Of a DNA stretch of 64,000 nt, positions 43,976 to 54,600 are shown one piece after another. The position numbers were made by a program, and so were the translations under genes. How positions within the stretch are numbered: position 1 is the stretch's first letter; each line of letters starts with the position of its first letter. Origin of the DNA: CAWDMN01 sp963803155. GTDB taxonomy: Bacteria; Acidobacteriota; Terriglobia; Versatilivoradales; Versatilivoraceae. The notes beneath the pieces were generated by a model. The model saw only the letters and a program-made list of their open reading frames with translations. It searched no databases and was not told the DNA's origin. The stretch spans positions 1 to 64,000 of the forward strand of contig CAWDMN010000113.1 of assembly GCA_963803155.1 (NCBI GenBank). Direction: 5' to 3'.

Positions 43976-46900
43976 TCAACAACTCGCCACGGCTGGAACT
44001 TTCAACAGCTGATCCAATGCAGCATACAATTCAGCGGCGTGTATTGGTTTCGAAACATAACCATCCATGCCGGCCTCTAAACATGCCTCCCGGTCCCCTT
44101 TCATGGCGTTGGCGGTCATCGCCACGATGGGGATGTGGGTTCCAGCTTCCGCTTCCCTTTTCCGAATCGAAGAGGTCGCTTCGAATCCATTCATTTCAGG
44201 CATTTGAACATCCATCAGAATAATGTCAAATTGTTCCCTGGCCCATAGCTCCACGGCCTCTTTGCCGTTGCCTGCCAGAGCCGTGACATATCCGCGTTTC
44301 TGGAGCATCCGAACAGCCAACTTTTGATTCACCAGATTGTCTTCGGCCACCAGCACTCGAGTCTCGGTGGTGATTAGAGGCAAGTCGTATCGCGTGATCA
44401 CGGAATTGGATGCAGCATCCTCCCTCTTGGAACCCAACACCAACCGGATAGCATTGTGGAGCTCGGATTGTTTGACCGGTTTGGTCAAATAAGCCGAAAT
44501 CCCCAATTCCCGGCAACGTGCCCCGTCCCCTCTCTGCCCGATGGAGGAAAGCAATAGGACAGGGATTCCCAAAGCGGCCGGATCCTGGCGGATGATTTCG
44601 ACAAACTTGAAACCATCCATGTCCGGCATTTGTAAATCCAGCAGGATCAGCCCCACCCTGACTCCCACGGCATTCAATTGGCGCAGCACCCCCAACGCTT
44701 CCTGGCCGCTGGAGGCAGGAGTGACACGCATCTGCCATTGTACGAGTGTCTCGCAGAATATGCGCCGGTTCGTCATGTTGTCATCGACTACGAGAACTTC
44801 CATACCCGACAACACATCCGATTTTACCGGCTCGGGTGCCTGGAATGGTTCACCTTTGCGCAACAGGGCGGTAAAATGAAATGTGCTCCCCTGCCCTGGC
44901 TGGCTTTCGACCCATATTTTACCTCTCATCATCTCCACCAGGCGGGCAGAAATGGCAAGCCCCAAGCCACTCCCGCCATATTTCCTGGAGGTCGATCCGT
45001 CGGCTTGCGAAAAAGCCTCAAAAATAAGTTGCTGTTTTTCCTGGGGGATGCCAATTCCGGTATCTTTGACGGAAAAGCGCAGAAAAGCTTCCGTAAGCAG
45101 AGCCTCCTCCAACCGCACTTCCAGCAGCACTTCTCCCGACCCGGAAAACTTGATGGCATTTCCAACCAGATTTATGATCACTTGACGCAGCCGCGTGGGA
45201 TCTCCCAGCACCGATTCAGGGACATCGGCGTGTATATCGAGCGCCAAATCCACCGATTTTTGAGACGCCCGATAGGCCAGGGATTTCATGACATCTCCGA
45301 GGGTCTCTCTCAGCTGAAATGGGATAAATTCCATGTCGAGTTTGCCCGCTTCGATCTTCGAATAATCCAGGATGTCATTGAGCAGCGTAAGCAGGGAATC
45401 GGAGGAAGATTTCAAGAGCGTCACATAGTCTCTTTGCTCTTCATTCAGGGGCGTGTCTAGCACCAGCTCAGCCATTCCGATAATGCCATTCATCGGGGTG
45501 CGAATTTCATGGCTCATATTGGCCAGAAACTGGCTTTTGGCCATGCTGGCCGCTTCCGCCTGCTGTTTGGCCCGAAGCATTTCCGCCTCCGCCAATTCGC
45601 GAGTCTTAATTTCCCGCTGCAATTCCCCCGTCCGTTCAATGACTCGTTGTTCGAGTTGGTCGTGTGCCTCTTTCAGTTGCTGGTGCGCTTGTTGCAGGGC
45701 TTCATGCGCTTCTTTCAATTTCTTTTCAGCGCGCACGGACCGCAACGCGCGCTCGGTGGCAATAATGGAAAGACCCAGCACCACGGCAAACGTCATCCAC
45801 AGGCTTACTTTGAACCACACCCTCTGCTGAAGCGGCAAGGGCAATACCAAGAAGGAGATCACCTCAGGCGTTGGATCGACGTTTCTGGCTTCATCCTGAG
45901 CACGCACCGACAAGAGGTGACGCCCCGCACCCAGACCTTCGGTGGGAACACCCAGAGCCGGATAATCCTGGAAGGGACTCCAGGAGCCGGAATCAAAACG
46001 CCAGGAGTACCGGCATGACTGGGGATCGGCCAAGAGGCCAAATCTTCTCACTCCTCTAAATTGTGCCCGCAACGGAGCATTTTCCAGAACCGTCTGATCG
46101 TATTCCACCACCATCGTCGCCGGTGGAGTTGTCGGTGGAACATACCGCAGAATCGCTTTGTCCCCAGCCACCCAAAGGCTACCTTCTAAATCTTCTAACA
46201 GCTGGCGGGCGGTTTGTCGAATTGGGGGTGTGAGGGGAGTGGGCTCATCTTCAGCGTCCCGCTTGACAAAATAGAGTTTCAGGTTGCCCGCAAAATAAAT
46301 ATTCCCGGTGATATGCCGGGCTCCTTTTCGTTCGGAAAGATTACTGACCGGGCTCTCAAAAAGCCTCCATTTCCCCCCCCACCAATGGGCCAGCAGATTG
46401 GATTTTCGGCCCCGTCCGACACACCAGAGATCCTGGCCCCTCAATACCATCTCCGCCACATCGAATCCCATTCGGTCAGCGAATATCTCCCACTGAGTGC
46501 GGCCTGGACGCAAACAACGGAGTGGCAAATTGCCGAAAACCCAGAGAGTCCCATCGTCATCGATGCCAAATTCCGGAAACCGATTAAGCTGAGCGGCAGG
46601 ATCAAGCGTCACCTGTTGGATTTTTTTCCCCGTCAAATGAAATAGTTCCATGTTGTCGCTGGATCGATCAGCCACCAAGTACCAAACTCCTTCGCGCGGA
46701 TCTGGCGAACCCAAGGCTACGAACCGGCGTTCCAAGCCGGGAATTTTCAGGGGAAGCCAGCTTTTGCCGCTGTACATCGCCAGTGTGGTTTGTCCTGATG
46801 ATCCTTGCCCATCAAAATAAATATCACCGGCGGGGTCGACGACACATCCCTCCAAATTGTGAATTCCAGTTTGTGCCGCAACAAAATCCTGCACTTTCCC

Positions 46901-48259
46901 TTCAGACCAAACAGCTACTCCCCCGGAGGGATTTTTCCCCCAGACATTTCCATGCCGATCCAAACCCAGTTCAAATCGACTCAGAACGTTGTACCGCGAG
47001 ATCCTGCGCACACCCGCGATTCCGGCGATTCTTCGAAATGTTCCATGAGAATATCTGACGGTATTCCGGCTGTTGCCAAACCAGACCGCTCCATTGCGCT
47101 CCACGAGAATCGGCGGAGGCAAATTACGAAAGCTTGTCCAAGTTTTAAATTGGCGGTCCCAGCGGGAGAGGAGTTGCGTTCCGACAGCCCAAATGGAACC
47201 ATCCGGCGCCTCTTTTATGACTTCAACCCAATTCCGGTCTCCCATTGGAGCGGTGATATATTCAAAATCCTTGCCATTCCATCGACGGATCTGCATGCCA
47301 GGGGATTTGCTTTCCCCGATGGAAAACACCTCCCCGTCTTGGGCCGCAATCAAGGGGCGCTGTTGATTCCAGTTCGGTTCCGGAGAAAATAAATGGGAGG
47401 TCCAGTGGCCATTTTTAAGCGAGAAAATTCTGGATTCGCTGGCTGCCAGCACGCCCCAGCGGGAGGATTCCACCATATTCCAAACTACTTCCCCCGGACG
47501 TAAGAGAGTAGACATCAGATTAAACCATTGGTCACTCTTGCGCTGAGCTACTCCTCGATCCGTCAGGGCATATTGACGGCCCGCCGAATCGCGAAAATAA
47601 TCCAACAGATGAAGGCTGGGGAGGCCATCCATGAGTCCATAACTTTTCCAGACTCCCGCTTTGAAGGAAGTAAGCCCGCCCGGGACATTGGGGTCCGGCC
47701 AGTTGTCGCAAACGAACCACAAGGTCCCATCCGGATCCTGCCGGATGCGGCGTATCGAAGGGCCCGCCAGTTTTTTTTCGGAACCATAGGTCCTGAAATG
47801 GCTCCCGTCAAATTCGCCTGCCCCTTTGTCGGTTCCCACCCAGAGTTTTCCTTGAGAAGTCACAAGCACAGTGCGTACAAACCCGCTGGGCAATCCATCA
47901 GAAGTGGTATAACGCTTCCAGCGATAACCGTCATATCGATACAATCCATCCGTGGAGGATAGCCAGACGGTGCCATCTTTTTCAAAATCAATTCCATTGA
48001 TCGCAGTGCCGGACATTCCCGCATCCTCCAAATAGGACGCCATTTGCCAACTCTGGCCGGTTTCAATGGAAGGGAGGGGAGGAATCTGGAGAGCGGCAAT
48101 TGCTCTTGGAGGTAAAATCAGCTGGAATAGAACCACCAGGAAGATGGAGAGGCAGCAGGAAAGCCTTTGTGCTATTTTAGTCTCAACCCGCTTCCACGAT
48201 TCTTTTGGAGAAGGTGAGCCATAAATATTTTTGTCATACTGCAATGTCAGAAATCGCAT
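43976..48259 (-). CDS. Hybrid histidine kinase with reg_prop sensor and two receivers
   Basis: A 1427-residue membrane sensor. After an N-terminal membrane or signal segment (about 35-55) come two-component-regulator propeller repeats (for example GTVWLSSTDGLYRYDG, GKLWVGTDKGAGEFDG), a Y_Y_Y-like domain (about 720-800), a TM helix near 815-835 and a coiled-coil linker. The kinase has NMSHEIRTPMNG (His near 914), N-box NLVGNAIKF, DTGIGIP and GSGLGLAI. Two receiver domains follow, with Asp in LILLDLQMPDMDG (about 1205) and IILMDVQMPEMNG (about 1348). In Bacteroidota such kinases sense sugars beside glycan genes; the adjacent GH63 gene fits that. No HPt or output gene is adjacent. The start lacks a strong ribosome site. 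Confidence 0.92.
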   Translation of the reverse strand: MRFLTLQYDKNIYGSPSPKESWKRVETKIAQRLSCCLSIFLVVLFQLILPPRAIAALQIPPLPSIETGQSWQMASYLEDAGMSGTAINGIDFEKDGTVWLSSTDGLYRYDGYRWKRYTTSDGLPSGFVRTVLVTSQGKLWVGTDKGAGEFDGSHFRTYGSEKKLAGPSIRRIRQDPDGTLWFVCDNWPDPNVPGGLTSFKAGVWKSYGLMDGLPSLHLLDYFRDSAGRQYALTDRGVAQRKSDQWFNLMSTLLRPGEVVWNMVESSRWGVLAASESRIFSLKNGHWTSHLFSPEPNWNQQRPLIAAQDGEVFSIGESKSPGMQIRRWNGKDFEYITAPMGDRNWVEVIKEAPDGSIWAVGTQLLSRWDRQFKTWTSFRNLPPPILVERNGAVWFGNSRNTVRYSHGTFRRIAGIAGVRRISRYNVLSRFELGLDRHGNVWGKNPSGGVAVWSEGKVQDFVAAQTGIHNLEGCVVDPAGDIYFDGQGSSGQTTLAMYSGKSWLPLKIPGLERRFVALGSPDPREGVWYLVADRSSDNMELFHLTGKKIQQVTLDPAAQLNRFPEFGIDDDGTLWVFGNLPLRCLRPGRTQWEIFADRMGFDVAEMVLRGQDLWCVGRGRKSNLLAHWWGGKWRLFESPVSNLSERKGARHITGNIYFAGNLKLYFVKRDAEDEPTPLTPPIRQTARQLLEDLEGSLWVAGDKAILRYVPPTTPPATMVVEYDQTVLENAPLRAQFRGVRRFGLLADPQSCRYSWRFDSGSWSPFQDYPALGVPTEGLGAGRHLLSVRAQDEARNVDPTPEVISFLVLPLPLQQRVWFKVSLWMTFAVVLGLSIIATERALRSVRAEKKLKEAHEALQQAHQQLKEAHDQLEQRVIERTGELQREIKTRELAEAEMLRAKQQAEAASMAKSQFLANMSHEIRTPMNGIIGMAELVLDTPLNEEQRDYVTLLKSSSDSLLTLLNDILDYSKIEAGKLDMEFIPFQLRETLGDVMKSLAYRASQKSVDLALDIHADVPESVLGDPTRLRQVIINLVGNAIKFSGSGEVLLEVRLEEALLTEAFLRFSVKDTGIGIPQEKQQLIFEAFSQADGSTSRKYGGSGLGLAISARLVEMMRGKIWVESQPGQGSTFHFTALLRKGEPFQAPEPVKSDVLSGMEVLVVDDNMTNRRIFCETLVQWQMRVTPASSGQEALGVLRQLNAVGVRVGLILLDLQMPDMDGFKFVEIIRQDPAALGIPVLLLSSIGQRGDGARCRELGISAYLTKPVKQSELHNAIRLVLGSKREDAASNSVITRYDLPLITTETRVLVAEDNLVNQKLAVRMLQKRGYVTALAGNGKEAVELWAREQFDIILMDVQMPEMNGFEATSSIRKREAEAGTHIPIVAMTANAMKGDREACLEAGMDGYVSKPIHAAELYAALDQLLKVPAVASC

Positions 48260-48642
48260 TTGTAAGAAACTGGGCCGTGCAAAGAATAAGGAGATTCAAT
48301 CTCTTGAAAAATTGTAACTACTCAGCACCCCTTCGTTTGGTAGCCACGCTGAGTGCATTTTACGAGGCGTGGAGTTTGGCCATCTAGCCAAAAGCCCACG
48401 GCTCGCGGAAAAACGCTCACCGTGGCTACCAGTTACAAGAGGATCTGTGCAGTGACGAATAATTTTAGATTCCCTCACGTCCGGAGAATACGCTTCGCCC
48501 ATGGCGTATTTATCGGCAACTGCTTGGCTTAGATGAGAAAAAAACAAGTGGAGCCCGAATCCGCCCCCGCGGATACGGTTGTCGGATGGAGGACCGTGCA
48601 CCGCAATTTCCCAGCGGAAAAAAATCCGGAAGAAATCCCTTT
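48260..48642. other. Intergenic gap containing repeat family 2 copy B
   Basis: No gene is supported. The best-formed copy of repeat family 2 occupies 48312-48438, upstream of the hybrid kinase gene. Confidence 0.5.
48312..48438. repeat. Dispersed palindromic repeat family 2, copy B (MITE-like)
   Basis: The ends are perfect 8-bp inverted repeats TTGTAACT (48312) and AGTTACAA (48431-48438). Inside lie a second inverted pair GGTAGCCAC (48339) and GTGGCTACC (48422) and a third near the centre (GGCCATCTAGCC). Read on the minus strand it aligns with 22610-22752 and 62011-62135 through GTGAGC, GCGAGCC, GGCTTTTGG, CTCCACGCC and AAATGC. Confidence 0.75.
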
Positions 48643-51315
48643 TTATCGCTTTGGGCTGTCCCGATCTTCCAGGTTTCGGATGACAAGGGCCGTCCATCCC
48701 GTCTGATGGCTGGCGCCAAGGCCGCGTCCGGTTTCCCCGTGAAAGTACTCGTGAAACAGCACAAGGTCACGCCAAAACGGATCTTCGGCGAAACGCACCT
48801 CCTCGCCATGGCAGGGACGAAAACCTCTCTCATCGGGCAGAAATATACTCGCGAGACGGCGGCTCAACTCGTTGGCCACCTCCCTAAGATTCATCCGCTT
48901 CCCTGAACCCGTGGGACATTCCACGCGCATGCTCTCCCCATAAAAATAGTAGTAGCGCTCCAATGCCTCGATCAATAGGTAATTAACCGGAAACCAGACG
49001 GGTCCCCGCCAATTGGAATTGCCCCCAAATAAACCCGAACTGGACTCGCCTGGTTCATAGAAGACAGGGTATTCTTCTCCGGAAACTCGGAAGATGTAAG
49101 GCCGCTCGGCATGAACTCTTGAGAGGGAGCGCAAGCCATGGGGGGAGAGAAATTCATTTTCATCCAGCAAATAATGCAACACCCGCTCCAGTTTTTCGCG
49201 CGAGGGGATGGCCAACAAGCGGCGGGCATGTCCCGCACCGTTTTCCAAAAGACAAGCATAGGAAATGTGCCGGCTTAAGTCAGATCGGTTTTCGAGAAAC
49301 CAATCCATCCTTTTCTTAAACCCTTCCAGGGTTTGAATGAGATCATCGTCAAGGACCTCGACGGCCAGCAGAGGAATGACTCCAACCAGCGATCGGATTT
49401 TGAGCGGGATATTGCGGCCATCGATGCGCAACTGGTCGTAATAAAATCCATCCTCTTCATCCCAAAGGCCCGTTCCTCCCTGGGAGTTGATCGCATCGCA
49501 AATGGCGATGAAATGCTCAAAAAATTTCGAGGCCATGTCTTCCGTGGCCGGATTGTCGCGGGAAAGCTCCAACGCCATGGACAACAGCGTGGCGCAATAA
49601 AACGCCATCCACGCGGTTCCATCGGCCTGTTCAAGGTGCCCACCAGTAGGAAGCGGCTTGGACCGGTCGAATACTCCAATGTTGTCGAGGCCCAGAAAGC
49701 CGCCGGTAAAAAGGTTTTTTCCTTCTAGATCCTTCCGGTTCACCCACCAGGTGAAATTGATGATCAGCTTTTGAAAACAGCGGGAGAGGAACACCCGGTC
49801 CCGCTCCCCCCGCGCCCCCGTCATTTTGTAAACACGCCAGCATGCCCAGGCATGCACGGGGGGATTAACATCGCCAAAATTGAACTCATAGGCGGGCAGT
49901 TGTCCATTGGGATGCATGTACCATTCCCGCAAAAAGAGCGCCAATTGCTGCTTGGCGAAATCCGGATCGATTCGCGCGAAGGGAATCATATGAAAGGCCA
50001 GGTCCCAGGCGGCATACCACGGATACTCCCATTTGTCCGGCATGGATATCACATCGCGGTTGTAAAGATGAATCCACTCCGCATTGCGGCCAGAGAGGCG
50101 GCTGTCGGGAGGCGGAGGCTGCTCAGGATCCCCCTCGAGCCAATCTCGCACGATGTAGTGATAGAACTGTTTGCTCCATAACAATCCCGCGTAAGCTTGC
50201 CGTACCACCAGACTCTTTTCGGCGGAAAGCCCCGGGGGAGACGCGGATATAAAAAAATCGTCCGCTTCCCGTTGCCGGTCCAGAAAAATTTGTTCGAATT
50301 CTCCGCCCAGGCTGATACTCGGCGTGAGGGCCTGTGTGGAAAGTCGCAGCCGCAGAACCTCCTCCCCTCCCGCGGCTATTTCCAACCGGTATAAGGCGCC
50401 GCACTTGGTGCCGATTTGTTTGGGATTGATTGCCTCGGTCCGCCCCTTCACTAGATACTCATGAAAGGCGTCCTTAACGTAGGGAGTCCAGTTGTCTACT
50501 CCGAAAAGCTTGCGGCTGTTAGTTTCGTTTTCGGTAAAAAGGAACCGCGGAGCTTTGCCGCTGGAATCCGGACCCGCCAGCCAATAGTGTTTTCCGAAAT
50601 TGACATGATTAGCCTGTAGTATGGAATCTCCGGACAAACGAATGTCGGGCCTCTTCCAGCACCCTTCATGTTTGCAGCCCCAGATCCAGGTATTGCGGTA
50701 CCAGAGGGTTGGGAGAATATAAATCATGGCCGGTTCAGACGCCCGATTGGCGAGGCTGATCCGGATCAGAATATCATCTGGATCAGCTTTGGCGTACTCG
50801 ACATAAATATCGAAGTAGCGGTTTTGATCGAAAATGCCGGTATCGGCCAATTCAAATTCGGGTTCTTTTTTCCCCCGGCGTCGATTTTCTTCCACCAACA
50901 GTCCATAAGGGAACTCTGCTTGGGGATACTTGTAGAGCGCTTTCATGTAAGAGTGCGTGGGAGTGGAATCGAGATAGAAATAACACTCCTTCACATCCTC
51001 GCCGTGGTTCCCTTCCGGACCGGCGAGGCCGAACAGCCGTTCTTTCAGGATTGGATCTTTTCCGTTCCACAAGGCCAGCGCAAAACAAAGACGACACTCG
51101 CGGTCGGTTATGCCGAGCAATCCATCCTCCCCCCACCGATAGGCGCGGCTGCGGGCAACCGAGTGAGGGAAATATTTCCAGGAGGTCCCAGCTTCTGAAT
51201 AATCTTCGCGCACAGTGGCCCATTGACGCTCAGAGAGGTAGGGCCCCCAGCGCTTCCAGTTGGCCAGGCGCCGTCTATCAGCTTTTAAGCGATCGATTTC
51301 CGCGGTGTTGTTCAT
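48643..51315 (-). CDS. GH63-like (MGH1-type) glucosidase
   Basis: An 890-residue protein without a clear signal peptide. It resembles the bacterial mannosyl-oligosaccharide-glucosidase-like GH63 group: a start with ERQWATVREDYSEAGTSWKYF and the C-terminal YFHGETGRGLGASHQTGWTA region that carries a catalytic acid, with an (alpha/alpha)6 barrel pattern between (WDLAFHMIPFARIDPDFAK, YCATLLSMALELSRD). Such enzymes hydrolyse alpha-glucosidic links, for example in glucosylglycerate-like or oligosaccharide substrates. It stands alone between the hybrid kinase (same strand, downstream) and the divergent esterase gene. Confidence 0.88.
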   Translation of the reverse strand: MNNTAEIDRLKADRRRLANWKRWGPYLSERQWATVREDYSEAGTSWKYFPHSVARSRAYRWGEDGLLGITDRECRLCFALALWNGKDPILKERLFGLAGPEGNHGEDVKECYFYLDSTPTHSYMKALYKYPQAEFPYGLLVEENRRRGKKEPEFELADTGIFDQNRYFDIYVEYAKADPDDILIRISLANRASEPAMIYILPTLWYRNTWIWGCKHEGCWKRPDIRLSGDSILQANHVNFGKHYWLAGPDSSGKAPRFLFTENETNSRKLFGVDNWTPYVKDAFHEYLVKGRTEAINPKQIGTKCGALYRLEIAAGGEEVLRLRLSTQALTPSISLGGEFEQIFLDRQREADDFFISASPPGLSAEKSLVVRQAYAGLLWSKQFYHYIVRDWLEGDPEQPPPPDSRLSGRNAEWIHLYNRDVISMPDKWEYPWYAAWDLAFHMIPFARIDPDFAKQQLALFLREWYMHPNGQLPAYEFNFGDVNPPVHAWACWRVYKMTGARGERDRVFLSRCFQKLIINFTWWVNRKDLEGKNLFTGGFLGLDNIGVFDRSKPLPTGGHLEQADGTAWMAFYCATLLSMALELSRDNPATEDMASKFFEHFIAICDAINSQGGTGLWDEEDGFYYDQLRIDGRNIPLKIRSLVGVIPLLAVEVLDDDLIQTLEGFKKRMDWFLENRSDLSRHISYACLLENGAGHARRLLAIPSREKLERVLHYLLDENEFLSPHGLRSLSRVHAERPYIFRVSGEEYPVFYEPGESSSGLFGGNSNWRGPVWFPVNYLLIEALERYYYFYGESMRVECPTGSGKRMNLREVANELSRRLASIFLPDERGFRPCHGEEVRFAEDPFWRDLVLFHEYFHGETGRGLGASHQTGWTALVIRNLEDRDSPKR

Positions 51316-51667
51316 CGTCTATCCCCTGAGATGTTGGCAAGAGTGTCCGCTCTCGCAACAACTTCCGTCCCATTTTCAAACAGTAAGCGATTTACCTTCG
51401 GGATTTCCGGCCACTTTTGAAGGAAATACAAGGCGTTGAGAGTAAATTCCATTTTGGCAGATCAAATGCTTTTTTTCGAGTGAACTATTTTGCGGGTCAT
51501 ACCGTATCTTAAAATATGCCTCGGCGGTCTGAGCGGCAGTCTCATCGTGTTCCGCAAATGACTGCTGCGGGCGAGGTCAAGCCAGGCATGGCACATCACT
51601 ATCGGTTGACCCAAAGAATGAAATACATTTCTGTTGGATTTTCTTTAAAAAAACGGAGAAAGTCACT
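51316..51667. other. Divergent promoter region between GH63 and esterase genes
   Basis: No gene is supported. The 352 bp serve two divergent genes. No promoter hexamers or palindromes stand out apart from AT-rich stretches. Confidence 0.4.
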
Positions 51668-54600
51668 ATGAGAGTACGAGCTTTTGTTTTTTCCCTTGCG
51701 ACCCTGGTCTTGACGGGAATGCCAGCACACTTGTTAGGGCAGGAATCTGCTCCCCCGCCTAAAGCCAATCCCACGCATTTGAAAGAAGAGATGCGGATGC
51801 CCTGGTCGCGAAGCAATGAACGATTCATCCGCCACTGGTTAGTTCTCGGCGATATTCCTCTGGACGCCATTCCCACGGGCTTGAAAGAAGGAGCCCCGCC
51901 AACGGTCTTAAAGGGATTCGAAACGGATTGGCTGATCGAACATGGGGGGGAAGCCTCGATCAAGCCCGCGGAAAAGATGACCCATAAGTTTTCGAAGGGA
52001 CCGGCCCTCCAGTGGCGAGCGGTAACCGCCTGGGGAGATGAAACTGGCCTTTCTGATGGAGTTGGGGTGAAACGTGATTTAATTGCCTACGCTTTCTCGA
52101 CAGTAGTTCGTCCCGAAGCAGGAAAAGCCTTGCTAAGTCTGGGGAGTGACGAAAGCATTCGTGTATGGCTCAACGGGGAGCTCGTGCTCGACCGGCGCAC
52201 CAATCGTCCCCACAGCTTTGATGAAGAGCAAATCGAAGTGGAAATGAAGGCAGGCGACAATTCTCTCTTAATCAAATCCGAACAAAAAGTTGGCGGCTGG
52301 ACGATCAGTGCCAGAGTGCTCGAGTCCGGATCCATTCCTCCCTCAATCGAGGAGATCTCCCCATCGTTGAGAGATTCCACCGCGGAAGCCCTGGTCATTC
52401 GGACGGATGCCAATGGAAATCGCGCCACCCAGGACCCAGTCACCGTGCAGGTAATTGCCGCCGGGGGAAAAGTCCTGGCTGAAAAAAAAGCCCTCCGAGG
52501 GGAAACCATCCGGCTGATCCCCACGGATTGGCCGGATGGCGCTTATGAAGTCCGCTGTTCCACCCAGCGGCTGACCGGTCTGCGCTACACCACTCATCTT
52601 CCCTGGTACAAGGGAGATGCCATAGCCGCGGCTCAGCGCTTGCTGGACGCAGGCGCTCAGGCGAACGATCGCACGCTGGAAGGGGCTCAGACAAAAATGC
52701 TAGCTGATCTGGTGAAGGAATTGTTGGGGCCGGAAGGAGTCAAGGTGACCGGCAATCCTTGGTGGCAGATTCATTCCCCATTAATGGAATATGAGGAATT
52801 GCAGCTGGAATCCAAGGGAGCAAAGGCCCGGGTACGCCCCTTTGGATTTGTCCGACTGGCTTATCGGGATGAAATAGATGGGTCCACCCAGTACTGCCGT
52901 GCCTATTTGCCTGGAGGTTACGATCCCGCCAAAAAATGGCCCCTGGTGGTGAGACTGCACGGCTATAATCCAGATAACCCCGAATATGTCCGCTGGTGGT
53001 CAGTCGACACCCGCCATCTCATGGCAGACGTCGAATACGCGGGACACCAGCAGATGATCTACATGGAACCCCACGGCCGCGGAAACAACCGCTACCTCGG
53101 TCTTGGCGATCAAGATGTGATGCATGTGATCCAACTCGCCAAAGAGCGCTTCAGCGTGGATGAAGATCGCGTCTACCTCATGGGTGAATCGATGGGCGGA
53201 TGGGGCGCCTGGAATGTGTCGACACGGCACGCGGACCAATTTGCTGCTGTCGCCCCCATCTATGGCGGAGCCGACTACCATTCCCAGATGAGCGAAGAGG
53301 AACTGGCCAAACTCACCCCGCTAGATCGTTTTCTCGCGGAGAAAGGAAGCTCCTGGTCCATGGCCGAATCCCTGCTCCATATGCCAATCCTGGTCAATCA
53401 CGGCGATGTGGATCAGAGTGTGAATGTGGAGTTCTCGCGCTATGGAGTGCGCATGCTCGAGCGCTGGGGATACAATGTGCGGTACATTGAACTTCCGGGT
53501 TACGGCCACGAAGAGTTGAACATCTTTGGCAACGTCGTCAATTGGTTGCTCCAATTCAGGCGCGATGCCAATCCTAACCGGGTTCGTCTGCGTTCGGCGG
53601 AGCTCCAGAACGCCCAGACCTATTGGGTGAAGGTTGAACAGGCGGCCAGTCCCAAGGAATTCATGGTGGTGGATGCGGAAATCATGGGAATGAACACGAT
53701 TCGCGTTGACACTCAAAACGTGCTGGCCCTTACGCTCTCTCCTATTTCCAAACTGATTGATCCCTTGAAGACCCTCAAAGTCAAATGGAATGGTCGCCCG
53801 TTTGAAGGTTCGATCGAGAAGGGACAATTCAAGCTGCAGGCGCCCGACTACACCGTCGGCCCCCAGGCCAAGAACTCTAAAGTAGCGGGTCCGATCAGCG
53901 ACATTTTCAATACTCCCTTTGCCATTGTGATTGGAACATCCTCAACTGATCCGGCCATGAATGAGATCTGCCGACGCAAAGCCGAGGCAGTGGTGACTTT
54001 CTGGAAACAGTGGCAGCATCAATCTCCAAGAGTATATAAGGATTCCGAGCTTTCGAACGAAGAGGCTTCCCGCTATTCCCTGCTCCTGATTGGCGGTCCC
54101 AACGAAAATTTGGCGTTCAAAAAATTGGGCGGCAAAATTCCGTTGGAGATCTCTCCCGAACGGATCAAAATCGGCCACCGCTCTTTCGAGGCTGTCGATG
54201 CGCGAATTCAAATGATTTACCCCAACCCGCTCAACCGGCAAAGATACCTGCTCACGGTCGCGGCAACCTCCGCGGATGGAATGGTTTTCTGGACTCCAAA
54301 CCATCTGCAGAGCGCGGAATTTGACTTTCTCGTTCAGGACGGCCACATGCCCTCGGGGAATCAACTTGCTTCACCCGTCGATTTCTCCGTGGTCAGCGGC
54401 TGGTTCGATCCAAACTGGAATCTGCAAGACACGCTGCTGTACTTAGGAAATGCGGAGGCCCGCGCTAAAGGCATCTTGTTGCGTGCACCTCGGCCTGATC
54501 GCTTGATTCCAACCCAGGTGCTGGATTCTTATGTAGGAAACTACGAAATCGTGCCGGGATTTATTGTCAAAATCGTGAGAAAAGATAACCTTTTGATTGC

